Part shown: in pieces, positions 1 to 6,942 of the stretch
How the letters are laid out: each line of letters starts with the position of its first letter
Position numbering within the stretch: position 1 is the stretch's first letter
Source: Ekhidna sp051379705
GTDB lineage: Bacteria > Bacteroidota > Bacteroidia > Cytophagales > Cyclobacteriaceae
Length of the DNA stretch: 64,000 bases
Reading direction: 5' to 3'
NCBI RefSeq assembly: GCF_051379705.1
Contig: NZ_CP179868.1
Span: 3,903,349 to 3,967,348 of the forward strand
Made by a program: the position numbers and the translations under genes
The notes under the pieces: generated by a model
Seen by the model: only the letters and a program-made list of their open reading frames with translations
What the model was told of the DNA's origin: nothing
Database searches by the model: none

Positions 1-77
1 ATTAAGTCAAAATAATGTTGAGAATATGGAGGGTATTCATTTTTTTTTGGCCGATTAATTTTTCTGTATTTATTCAT
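1..77 (-). CDS. Partial DinB-like protein (N-terminus only)
   Basis: An open frame starts with ATG at 77-75 and runs off the left window edge, giving about 25 residues with the segment RPKKNEYPPYSQHYFDL. Bacteroidota DinB-superfamily proteins often start with a similar (R)P-x-x-NEY-x-PYY segment, so this is probably the start of such a four-helix metal-binding protein. Only the N-terminus is visible, so no metal ligands can be checked. It sits in the last cassette at the left edge: the palindrome edge GAAGGTAAC (114-122) is its 5' boundary, leaving about 37 nt of leader. Confidence 0.45.
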   Translation of the reverse strand, partial: MNKYRKINRPKKNEYPPYSQHYFDL

Positions 78-113
78 TTGTTTCAAAATAGGAAAAAGTA
101 TTAGTCGATAATA

Positions 114-236
114 GAAGGTAACGTCCAACTAAAATGAGTATGCGCCCCAGTTGCTAGAAGAACCTAAGTTTCTGTTTCACAAAATCCTTTCAAATGACTC
201 AGTACGCATATTCATTTTAGTGTTTGTTGGCATTCG
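114..236 (-). repeat. attC-like palindrome 1
   Basis: Left edge GAAGGTAAC (114-122) and right edge GTTGGCATTCG (226-236) enclose long pairing arms: CAACTAAAATGAGTATGCG near 126-144 pairs with TACGCATATTCATTTTAG near 203-220. It is the attC of the HEPN cassette, since the right edge is the complement of the cassette start at 1848-1857. At about 120 bp it is one of the two shortest of the set. Arm pairing is seen in the sequence; the recombination role is inferred. Confidence 0.7.
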
Positions 237-238
237 TT

Positions 239-589
239 TTATTCAGAATCGAAGAGTTTTATTATCTCTTCTGCTTCTTTAATGCAATACTGACAGTTAT
301 GAGCCTTTATCTCTAGTCTGTGTTTATAATCTGCATCCTTTCTCTTCTTGAAAAGAGTTTCTAGTCTTTTTCCGGCTTTCTGTTTGGATCGGTCTGTAGA
401 CCTAAGAAGGGAGTTGTAAACTTCTTGATGAGCACTTTGACCATCAGACACGAAAACTCCCAAGTTGTTTCGGATGTGTCCAAACACCCCATAATACGCA
501 CGGTTGATTATTGACCGATAATGTGCTTCTGTTTGGCCAGATTGCAGTTCTTTGGATATGTCAATAAATCTTTGAGGATCAAAACTCAT
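239..589 (-). CDS. HEPN domain protein (UPF0332-like)
   Basis: This 116-residue, mostly helical protein carries the segment RSIINRAYYGVFGHIRNN at residues 25-42 and R-K-D-A-D-Y near residues 83-88. Both match the helix 1-2 and late helix signatures of UPF0332/HEPN proteins (small nucleotide- or RNA-binding domains, often RNase toxins or partners of nucleotidyltransferases). A canonical R-x4-6-H RNase motif is not clear: RNN is followed by a longer spacer before SAH, so catalytic activity is uncertain. It is the third gene of a tight operon in one cassette, overlapping the preceding gene by 11 bp, and its stop lies only a few bases before the cassette's attC-like site. Such overlap suggests translational coupling. 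A toxin or effector role is inference. Confidence 0.7.
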   Translation of the reverse strand: MSFDPQRFIDISKELQSGQTEAHYRSIINRAYYGVFGHIRNNLGVFVSDGQSAHQEVYNSLLRSTDRSKQKAGKRLETLFKKRKDADYKHRLEIKAHNCQYCIKEAEEIIKLFDSE

Positions 590-1061
590 GGGAGACTAAA
601 TCAATATTTAGTTTTTCCATTACAGTTGGAAACAAATCGAACATATTATCATAGAAAGAGTCAACGATTTGATTAATTCCAGACCAATCGGCATCATCAT
701 TAATGCGAATATTGATGAAAAGTGTTTTCCAATCGTTTTCCTCTTCCATCAATTCCAATGACATCATAGAGCCTTTCGATACTTCTTTCTTGAAGAATTC
801 TCCTATGCTCGGAAGGATATCGATAAGGTCGTTATTTGTAGATATGAAGTCTACCTCTCTTGTTCGATCTGTGAACTTGAATAGAGTTGCGTACTCTTTT
901 CTGATTTTCTCTCTTTTTAGCTCAATTGAAGAAAGATATCCTGCATCCAGAACTGATACTGATACTTCTTCCTCGGCTACCGAAGCAATTTTGTCATTAG
1001 TATAATCTTCATTGAGCATTGAAGAGGACTGTCCTTGGTCGGTATATATGCTGTTAGTCAT
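579..1061 (-). CDS. Hypothetical acidic protein, middle gene of HEPN cassette
   Basis: A protein of about 160 residues that I do not recognise. I chose the ATG at 1061-1059 because it overlaps the upstream stop codon by 8 bp (ATGACTAA), typical of coupled genes; a start 24 bp further upstream is possible. It is acidic and predicted soluble, with a serine-rich N-terminus, a basic central helix near residues 45-60 and an acidic C-terminal half with two tryptophans. No catalytic motif is evident. It lies between a TIGR04255-like gene and a HEPN gene and overlaps both, so the three products probably work as one module. An antitoxin, adaptor or complex subunit would fit, but the sequence does not settle this. 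Confidence 0.65.
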   Translation of the reverse strand: MTNSIYTDQGQSSSMLNEDYTNDKIASVAEEEVSVSVLDAGYLSSIELKREKIRKEYATLFKFTDRTREVDFISTNNDLIDILPSIGEFFKKEVSKGSMMSLELMEEENDWKTLFINIRINDDADWSGINQIVDSFYDNMFDLFPTVMEKLNIDLVSHEF

Positions 1062-1785
1062 TGTCGAATTCTTTTTTCTGTTCACTAGTTACTATGTGAT
1101 CAAACGCTGAGTGAAGCTGCATATGTGCGTTATCAAGCCATTTTTCTATGGAGTTTTTATCCACAGGTGTCAATTTAGTATAATATAATTGAAATTGAAC
1201 TGGAGCTTCATAACCAGATTCTTTTCTTAGTGTTGCAAAATTCACTGCTAAAACTTCGTTATCTGGAAACGATGTTTCATAATTGAGTTGAAGAGAGTTA
1301 AAATCATTCACTATTCCGTTCGGCATATTCGGATAGACATTAAAGCTTCTTTTAAAATTCTCAAGGCTATGAGATTTCACATCTAACTTATTTATAGCTC
1401 TTAGACCTATTCTATTTATTTGTTGGATATCAATAGTAGAATATAACAACTCAACGGCTTCCAATATCATTTCTTTATATGATTCCCAACCACCGTATTT
1501 CGGGAGTTTATTAACAGTAAATAGATTGTTTGAAAGTTGAATTATGGAAGAGTTATCCTGACTCTTGAATTGAGTTAAATTGTTATTACCTGAACCAATC
1601 TGAACGCCTTGTGCACCCAAGGCAATGCCAAATCCGCCACCTGATTGTGTGATCACGGGGTAATCTTTGCTCACTTTTGAATAGTAAGTTCCTGGGGTTG
1701 CTGGATTCCAGTTACTTGTCTGGTAAAAAAGTTCGAAAACAGCTTCAGTTAACGGTGGATTCTTGAATTTTTTGGTTGTCTTCAT
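1054..1785 (-). CDS. TIGR04255 family protein
   Basis: This 243-residue protein opens with the motif NPPLTEAVFELFYQ (residues 9-22), which with the later S-x-x-I-Q-L-S and I-x-R-I-G-L-R-A-I-N segments is characteristic of the TIGR04255 family, a sporadically distributed bacterial family of unknown function. It is the first gene of a three-gene cassette and overlaps the next by 8 bp. There is no signal peptide or membrane segment, so it is cytoplasmic. The family's scattered distribution and its linkage here to a HEPN-like gene in a mobile cassette suggest a role in defence or a toxin-antitoxin system. That role is inferred; the family assignment rests on recognition of the N-terminal signature. 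Confidence 0.75.
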   Translation of the reverse strand: MKTTKKFKNPPLTEAVFELFYQTSNWNPATPGTYYSKVSKDYPVITQSGGGFGIALGAQGVQIGSGNNNLTQFKSQDNSSIIQLSNNLFTVNKLPKYGGWESYKEMILEAVELLYSTIDIQQINRIGLRAINKLDVKSHSLENFKRSFNVYPNMPNGIVNDFNSLQLNYETSFPDNEVLAVNFATLRKESGYEAPVQFQLYYTKLTPVDKNSIEKWLDNAHMQLHSAFDHIVTSEQKKEFDND

Positions 1786-1847
1786 CTGAATTCAAAGATA
1801 TAAGTATTAGTTCTGCTATCAAACACGATTTCCATCGAAGGGCGTAT

Positions 1848-2086
1848 GAATGCCAACGTCCAGATATGGCGCTGTGGCCTCTGAGCTTAATTAATTGCGA
1901 TGAAATTAGCGAATCTGCCGGTGCATTCAAAGTATCAAGTAAGCACTGCGCCATGAAGATCAAAAACTCCCACGAGGAGAAGAAGGCAGAAAGCACTTCA
2001 GTTTTCTGGCGGCTGATAAGCGGGATGTTTTGCAGACACTTGGTAGATGACTAAGTAAGGCCATGCGCAATATCGCTTGTTAGCGG
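1848..2086 (-). repeat. attC-like palindrome 2 (family I)
   Basis: Edges are GAATGCCAAC (1848-1857) and GTTAGCGG (2079-2086). The outer arms AGATATGGCGCTGTGGCC and GGCCATGCGCAATATC pair, and inner blocks such as GAATCTGCCGG and GGCGGCTGATAAGC continue the stem. Family I also includes the sites starting at 4731, 5886, 10357 and 14178. The stop codon of the neighbouring gene (2080-2082) lies inside the right edge. Confidence 0.75.
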
Positions 2087-2679
2087 TTTTCCATTTTCAT
2101 TGGTTCGATAGAAGATTGTTCAGTTCGCACACGTTCTGGATTTCGTTTGATTGTTCGTTCGGTTAGGTAGATCTTAAGTGGGATAATTGGAGCCATCAAA
2201 CAACCATAGTTGTCCAGATAATCTTGTTTTATTGGAATAGTGTTTTCTTTACCCTCTTGCATCCAAATACATTCAGTCTTAATTCTTTTGTTGTTAAGGT
2301 AAGTTGTTCGTTCACTCCATCCACGTTCGATGGGTATGGCTAACCAGTCCTCAAGTTCGTTTATATGTTTCTGGTTAAAAGTTGAACCTTGTCCATCGAA
2401 TCCGTAAGCGTTGTTTTTGTTCCCGTTAGATAGTTCGGGAGATTCGGAATTGTTAAAGTGCACGTCAAAAAGTTCAACATATTTGATTCCATCAATGTGA
2501 GTACGAAAGATAATTTCAGTATCAGATGATTCATCCGCAATTGTTATACGGTAACTCTCTAAGAACTTGTCATCCTTATCTATCTGGTCAACTTTAAAAG
2601 TTGGGTCAACCATGAATTTTTGTTCGAGGTAGTCTTTCCAGTTGGTGATTTCGGTTTTATTAAGGTAAACTGGTTTCAT
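2080..2679 (-). CDS. Hypothetical cassette protein (intact copy)
   Basis: A 199-residue soluble protein that I do not recognise, rich in charged and aromatic residues, without a signal peptide. Its stop TAA is supplied by the core of its own attC-like site: the last codons read AAC CGC TAA, and CCGCTAAC is the site edge. A second copy lies at 10590-11189 with a single difference, G2313 versus T10823 on the coding strand, which turns Glu-123 into a stop there. Identity between the copies extends from 2015 to 2701, ending exactly at the upstream core. The intact copy is probably the functional one. Expression should depend on an upstream promoter because the leader is only about 14 nt from core to ATG. 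Confidence 0.7.
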   Translation of the reverse strand: MKPVYLNKTEITNWKDYLEQKFMVDPTFKVDQIDKDDKFLESYRITIADESSDTEIIFRTHIDGIKYVELFDVHFNNSESPELSNGNKNNAYGFDGQGSTFNQKHINELEDWLAIPIERGWSERTTYLNNKRIKTECIWMQEGKENTIPIKQDYLDNYGCLMAPIIPLKIYLTERTIKRNPERVRTEQSSIEPMKMENR

Positions 2680-2692
2680 GGTGCGAGGATTA

Positions 2693-2929
2693 CCGCTAAC
2701 GATCAGCTAGCAGGAGTGCGCCCCGAGCTTAGCAAGTTCCGATAAAACTAATGAATCTGCCGGTGCTCACAAAGTATCCAGAATGCACTGCATTCAGAAA
2801 GAGAAAAATCCTGCAAGCCAAACTCAGCAGAAAGCACTGTCGTTTCCCAGCGGCAGATCATGGTGATTTTCGCACTGAATTCAACAGATAACCACTTTGG
2901 CGCATTCGTGCTAGCAATTGTTGGCGATA
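2693..2929 (-). repeat. attC-like palindrome 3 (family II)
   Basis: Edges are CCGCTAAC (2693-2700) and GTTGGCGATA (2920-2929). Outer arms AGCTAGCAGGAGTGCGCC and GGCGCATTCGTGCTAGC pair. The interior is related to family I, sharing CTGCCGGTGC and AAAGTATC. The sister site starts at 13280. Confidence 0.75.
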
Positions 2930-2930
2930 G

Positions 2931-3392
2931 TTACTTTAGTTTTCCTCTCCAAATTAGAATTGAGAAAGACAAGAAAAGTAGAAATCCAGCACTTCCAATT
3001 GTTGCTGTGGCTATACTTTTTTTATGGAAATCTGAGTGTTCGATAATTGTGATGTCGTTAGAAATCAATTCAACTATGTCGTAATCGTCATGAGTTACTT
3101 TGATGGTATTTTGCTTGTTCTTATCTAGAAGTGAGACAATTCTTGAGTAGTCTTGATCTTTTCTATAAAATTCAAATTTTAGTTTAGGACTAACAGTTTC
3201 AAGATAGAAGACCTGACTAGTCCATCTTCTTGTAAAAACTGAAGTTTTGATTACAGAGTCTACATAATAACTATCAATTGTACATTCAGCCGTATCAAAT
3301 TGGCTTGTTAGTTGAATAATACCCTTAATTGCTAACGCTAGAAGTAAGCAGGAAAAGCCAAAAGTGACTAGGGAACCTATGATTCTCTTCAT
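2931..3392 (-). CDS. Two-TM membrane protein, hypothetical
   Basis: A 153-residue protein with an N-terminal hydrophobic segment (about residues 6-30) and a second one near residues 128-149. Between them lies a polar domain of about 95 residues rich in beta-forming stretches. This layout (TM, extracytoplasmic beta domain, TM) resembles DUF3592-type proteins, but the sequence match is too weak to assert. It is the second gene of a two-gene cassette, 24 bp after the membrane protein at 3417-4052. The stop codon sits directly beside the attC-like edge at 2920-2929. No function can be assigned. Confidence 0.65.
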   Translation of the reverse strand: MKRIIGSLVTFGFSCLLLALAIKGIIQLTSQFDTAECTIDSYYVDSVIKTSVFTRRWTSQVFYLETVSPKLKFEFYRKDQDYSRIVSLLDKNKQNTIKVTHDDYDIVELISNDITIIEHSDFHKKSIATATIGSAGFLLFLSFSILIWRGKLK

Positions 3393-3416
3393 TGGGTAGT
3401 GTTAAGTTAATTGTGA

Positions 3417-4052
3417 TTACATTTTGCTTTTCATTACAAGTTGGTAGCCAATTAGTTGAAATAGCACCAATGGAATGTAAAGAAGTAAGGCTGAGTCAAA
3501 GCCTTTAAATGTAATGTAGGGGATCATTACTAAGCCAAGAGCTATCAATATGAAAGTGTTAACACGATAAGCAATTGCTAACCAACCACGTCGTTTCCAG
3601 ACAACCCAGCTATCAATTTGTTCAGCTGTCGTATGAGTCTTCAAAAAGTCAATAAATTCTGTTGAATCCTTCTTTAGGAGTTTGGCTGTTCCGATCGGAA
3701 TTTGACGTTGGTCAGTTTGCAGTTCTTTCAGCAGAATTTGTTCGTTGATAACAAGAGTTCGAATGTCACTGAGTTGGAGTGGTTCAATTGGTTTATAGTT
3801 AAAAAGTAACTTTTTATTCCATCGAAAGTGCAGGGTCTGATTTTTAATTTTTATAGTTAACCGACCAATGGAAATATAAAACAAGCTTAGACCAATCAAG
3901 GCTATGATTGAAATACCAATAATCCAGTTTAGTGGGTGTATAGCTCTCAAAAAGAGAATTGAAAAGAAGGCAGAAAGTACCATCACTGGCATGGTGAAAA
4001 TTACCAGTAGAATTCGACTTTGTCTAAAAATTGTTAGTTGAAACTCTTGCAT
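3417..4052 (-). CDS. Four-TM membrane protein, hypothetical
   Basis: A protein of 211 residues from the ATG at 4052-4050; an upstream TTG at 4067 is less likely. Two hydrophobic helices lie near residues 12-38 and 41-65, then a soluble segment of about 90 residues with an LK-rich C-terminal half, then two more helices near residues 155-180 and 185-207. The central soluble part (after the GRLTIKIKNQTLHFRW stretch) looks like a small PH-like beta domain of the kind found in Bacteroidota membrane proteins, but this is tentative. First gene of a two-gene cassette; the 5' leader from core to ATG is about 26 nt. Confidence 0.65.
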   Translation of the reverse strand: MQEFQLTIFRQSRILLVIFTMPVMVLSAFFSILFLRAIHPLNWIIGISIIALIGLSLFYISIGRLTIKIKNQTLHFRWNKKLLFNYKPIEPLQLSDIRTLVINEQILLKELQTDQRQIPIGTAKLLKKDSTEFIDFLKTHTTAEQIDSWVVWKRRGWLAIAYRVNTFILIALGLVMIPYITFKGFDSALLLYIPLVLFQLIGYQLVMKSKM

Positions 4053-4068
4053 TCGATCTGGCACCAAT

Positions 4069-4309
4069 TATCGCCAACGCTCAGCTAGCGGGCGGATGTC
4101 CCGAACTGAGCAATTTCTGATAAAACTAGCGAACCTGAACCACACGCACAAAACGGTCTATAAAAAGCTGCGTTCACCCAGACATCCGCCAGAACTGCCT
4201 ACAGTTCTTCAACGAACAGAAACTCACAGAAGGGAAGGGGAGCGGTAAGTTCCTGAGATAATTGCTAGCAGCAGTCTGACATCTGCATCGCTAGCGCTTG
4301 TTAGTAGAC
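4069..4309 (-). repeat. attC-like palindrome 4
   Basis: Edges are TATCGCCAAC (4069-4078) and GTTAGTAGAC (4300-4309). Arms CAGCTAGCGGGCGGATGTC and GACATCTGCATCGCTAGCG pair imperfectly, and an inner pair GACATCCGCCAGAAC repeats the arm motif. Related to family II by the AGCTAGC stem. Confidence 0.7.
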
Positions 4310-4313
4310 GTCT

Positions 4314-4724
4314 TTAGTTTTTCTTTTTCCAAGTTTTGAATCCAACAACATCCTTTCTTATCCGTTTGCGCCAATCTTTCCCGAAATTCTGTTGAAGGTG
4401 TTCAAAGACAACACTATCATAGGCTTCTGCAACATCTTGTTCAGGCCCAACGCAACCAAATTCGTAGTACAGAACTGAGAAGTTCTTCTCAAAATCTGAG
4501 TCAGTTGAGTAAACAGTTGGAGCCTCACCACTATGAAGAATGAGATAGATTTCTCCGTTAGCAATGTCATCGTTAGCAAATCTATTGGCAGCATCAGGAG
4601 AATCGGTGAATATTAGTTTACTTATTCCACTTCCTTCGAACTTAGCGTTAATCAGTTCATATTGATCCTGTGCAAAACTGAGTTCACAAGTGAAAAGAGT
4701 TAAAATAGTAACTATGAGTCTCAT
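4314..4724 (-). CDS. Small secreted protein, hypothetical
   Basis: A 136-residue protein with a signal peptide (residues 1-18, ending SFAQ), so it is exported. The mature part has a C-terminal motif DWRKRIRKDVVGFKTWKKK that resembles the C-termini of small exported Bacteroidota proteins, but I cannot name the family. Two cysteines are present, one in the signal peptide and one in the FGCVGP segment. It is the only gene in its cassette; the start codon lies only about 7 nt downstream of the complementary cassette edge GTCTACTAAC at 4731-4740, so the leader is very short. Confidence 0.65.
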   Translation of the reverse strand: MRLIVTILTLFTCELSFAQDQYELINAKFEGSGISKLIFTDSPDAANRFANDDIANGEIYLILHSGEAPTVYSTDSDFEKNFSVLYYEFGCVGPEQDVAEAYDSVVFEHLQQNFGKDWRKRIRKDVVGFKTWKKKN

Positions 4725-4730
4725 GCGTAT

Positions 4731-4971
4731 GTCTACTAACGCTCAGATATGGCGCTGTGGCCTCCGAGCTTCATTAATTCCGATAAAAGTAGCTTATCTG
4801 CCGGTGCATTCAAAGTATCAAGTACGCACTGCGCCACCCCAGATAAAAAACTCCCACGAGCAGAAGATGGTAGAAAGCACATCAGATTCTTGGCGGCTGA
4901 TAAGCGGGATGTTTAGCAGGCTCTTGGCAGACTGCTAAGTAAGGCCATGCGCTATATCGCTTGTTGGCGTG
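4731..4971 (-). repeat. attC-like palindrome 5 (family I)
   Basis: Edges are GTCTACTAAC (4731-4740) and GTTGGCGTG (4963-4971). Arms AGATATGGCGCTGTGGCC and GGCCATGCGCTATATC pair; inner GCTTATCTGCCGG pairs with GGCGGCTGATAAGC. Confidence 0.75.
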
Positions 4972-4976
4972 TCGTG

Positions 4977-5858
4977 TTAGCAGGCTAAGTGGTCGTTAAA
5001 AGATGTAAATACGATGCATTTTAATCGATCATCAGATGCAATAATGAATCTGATGTACAAACCTGATGTTGAGATTACATACTGTTTTTGTTGATCTTGA
5101 ACATAGTGAACCTCTACCAAAGATTGGCCACTGTTCTCGCTTAATTCAAAGTTCGGGTTCATGCTTAAAAGACAATCAATCTTCTTCCTTAGAGTTGGTT
5201 CTTTTTCACCAAGTTCAATACCATTAAATGAGTAATCGCTGGGTTTTGATGTGTTCAGTGACTGAATTGCATAGTATCTACTTTTTGCTGCATAGTTTGT
5301 TGTACCGCTATAGTCATCACCAAGTATTACAAGTTGTTGGTTCTTGATATTATCGTTCCAGTAGTGCAATTGACCAATCGGGCAAGTCAAGTCCTCATGG
5401 ATGAATGTTTTGTTAGGATTTCCAAGAGAATCTACAACAGATGATATTGAGGAGTTGAAAGAAAAACTGGATAATCCGTTTGGAAAGTCAGCACAATCAA
5501 AGTTGCTCTGAGCGTTCCTAAAGGCTTCCTCAGTAAAGAGGGTTGTGATATTCTGTTTATCGAGTTCAGTTAAAAAAGAATCAACGTTATCATACTTTGG
5601 TTGGTACCATTCTTTTGAGGAGAAATAAGTTGACAGTTCCTCCGATTTGAACTTGTAGCCGTACTGAGCGAAAATCTCATTTCGTTTGATCCTGAGTTCT
5701 GCGCTATCCAATTTTTTGGCAGTTTCGGCTGTATATTTTTCGTTGACTTGGAATTCACCTTTCGTTTCTTCAGTTTGGTTACTTTCCGTTTCTCCGTTCT
5801 GTGAAGTTGAGCAACCAACGATAAGTAAGGCGTTCAGGAGAAAAATGTATTTGTTCAT
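4977..5858 (-). CDS. YARHG-domain lipoprotein
   Basis: A lipoprotein of about 293 residues from the ATG at 5858-5856. The start is chosen because it places a classic SPII signal, LLNALLIVGCSTS, at the N-terminus. Residues about 50-105 form a YARHG domain, recognised by LRIKRNEIFAQYGYKFKS and YFSSKEWYQP. This extracytoplasmic domain of unknown function has a conserved (Y/H)-A-R-H-G core that appears here as FAQYG. The remaining 190 residues are unassigned and carry several beta-rich segments plus two cysteines. The protein should be anchored to the outer or inner membrane and face the periplasm. Single gene in its cassette. Confidence 0.75.
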   Translation of the reverse strand: MNKYIFLLNALLIVGCSTSQNGETESNQTEETKGEFQVNEKYTAETAKKLDSAELRIKRNEIFAQYGYKFKSEELSTYFSSKEWYQPKYDNVDSFLTELDKQNITTLFTEEAFRNAQSNFDCADFPNGLSSFSFNSSISSVVDSLGNPNKTFIHEDLTCPIGQLHYWNDNIKNQQLVILGDDYSGTTNYAAKSRYYAIQSLNTSKPSDYSFNGIELGEKEPTLRKKIDCLLSMNPNFELSENSGQSLVEVHYVQDQQKQYVISTSGLYIRFIIASDDRLKCIVFTSFNDHLAC

Positions 5859-5885
5859 GAGGATTTTCGATTTGTGCAGTCCATG

Positions 5886-6126
5886 CACGCCAACGCCCAG
5901 ATATGGCGCTGTGGCCTCCGAGCTTAATTAATCGCGCTAAAAGTAGCTTATCTGCCGGTGCATTCAAAGTATCAAACTCGCAGTGCGAGATGAAAGATAA
6001 AAAACTCCCACAAGAAGAAGATAGTAGAAAGCGTATAAGTTTCTTGGCGGCTGATAAGCGGGATGTTTTGCAGACATTTGGCAGATGACTAAGTAAGGCC
6101 ATGCGCAATATCGTCTGTTAGAATCA
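5886..6126 (-). repeat. attC-like palindrome 6 (family I)
   Basis: Edges are CACGCCAAC (5886-5894) and GTTAGAATCA (6117-6126). Outer arms CAGATATGGCGCTGTGGCC and GGCCATGCGCAATATCG pair. The stop codon of the next gene (TGA, 6126-6124) is part of the right edge. Confidence 0.75.
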
Positions 6127-6702
6127 GTCTATTCTGTCGTTTAGCATTTTGATTATTTCGTTGCTCTGTTGTTGTGAAGGTCGTTCAGTTAGCAGTCCGT
6201 AAGACGATGGTGGATCAGGCGAACTTATAAGCATTACTTGCGAGTTGCAAGAGTCGATTGAGTAGTAAGATTCGCCTCTTAATTCCATAAATATTGTGTC
6301 ACCAGTTGGTTCGTACGTGTCATAATCAAATTCAATTTCCACAAGCACTGTGCTTTTCATGAAAATTTCATTCTTGTCAACGCTATATGTTCCCATAGTG
6401 TAGTATGTAGTTCCTTCGCAAAAACTTGCGTTATAGTAGTTGGCGGAATCAATAAAAAAAGTTTCCGAAGTGCAGCAATCGCACCTATTCATTGGCTTGC
6501 AGTTGGCCAAATCAAAATCGCTGGAAAACGCATAAGCCGAATTTGAAAATGGATTCTTAGATTGTTCAGGCAGTTCGTCTGCTATTTCAGTTTCGTCAAT
6601 TGTATCGATCTCAGGGTTGGATTGTTGTTCCCGACTAGTTGGTGCGGCACATGCAGATATGCCAATCAAAAGTGCCCAGAAATGTTGCCTATTTAAATTC
6701 AT
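6124..6702 (-). CDS. Cysteine-rich lipoprotein, hypothetical
   Basis: A protein of about 192 residues from the ATG at 6702-6700, chosen because it exposes a lipobox-like ALLIGISACAAP. An upstream in-frame ATG at 6732 would sit inside the promoter-like leader. The mature protein has an acidic stretch, then a C-x4-C-x-C-C cluster (CKPMNRCDCC) and further cysteines, suggesting metal binding or disulfides. I do not recognise the family. It is the first gene after the internal leader at 6731-6762, so it may be among the better expressed cassettes. Its TGA stop is part of the attC-like edge. Confidence 0.65.
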   Translation of the reverse strand: MNLNRQHFWALLIGISACAAPTSREQQSNPEIDTIDETEIADELPEQSKNPFSNSAYAFSSDFDLANCKPMNRCDCCTSETFFIDSANYYNASFCEGTTYYTMGTYSVDKNEIFMKSTVLVEIEFDYDTYEPTGDTIFMELRGESYYSIDSCNSQVMLISSPDPPSSYGLLTERPSQQQSNEIIKMLNDRID

Positions 6703-6720
6703 GATCTTAGTACGCACGAT

Positions 6721-6762
6721 TGATTCTAACAATTATATAAACGTAATATAAAAAACATGCTT
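6721..6762 (-). promoter_or_regulatory. Internal leader copy: promoter-like element at a core site
   Basis: Positions 6726-6762 match 15189-15225 over 37 bp. On the minus strand the element reads T-tract, ATATTACG, TATAATTG, then the core GTTAGAATCA. A TATAAT hexamer abutting the core would start transcription at the cassette edge. TATAATTG also approximates the Bacteroidota -7 box TAnnTTTG. It replaces an attC-like palindrome upstream of the 6124-6702 cassette and stands next to a site at 6811-6940, as if an array head had been inserted or fused here. Confidence 0.55.
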
Positions 6763-6810
6763 TCACACCCCTGACAAGGAAAGAATGAATTGTGGAATGA
6801 TGTCACGCGT

Positions 6811-6940
6811 TGCAAACGCGCGCTAGCTGGGGCTGACAGAATGAACAGTCGCTTGCAGGAGGCGCAGATTGGCGGTCGAGTTGCACCTAAGTTTGCTAGA
6901 AGCACGTTGGCATATGCAACTTTAGCAATTGTTACTCACC
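6811..6940 (-). repeat. attC-like palindrome 7, hybrid/shortened (family IV)
   Basis: The right part, up to GTTACTCACC (6931-6940), matches the site at 12005-12244 in CGCTTGCAG-GGCGCAGATTGG and GGCATATGCAACTTTAGC. The left part is different: TGCAAACGCGCGCTAGCTGG, resembling the left arm of palindrome 4. The site is therefore a short hybrid. A small perfect inverted repeat CGCGTT-GCA-AACGCG covers 6806-6820. About 50 bp further left the internal leader begins. Confidence 0.5.
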
Positions 6941-6942
6941 TG

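Noticed and set aside
1776..2054. Plus-strand open frame of 92 codons across palindrome 2, with similar frames in other palindromes
   Set aside because: It lies inside an imperfect palindrome and recurs only because the palindromes are similar; codon use is not gene-like.
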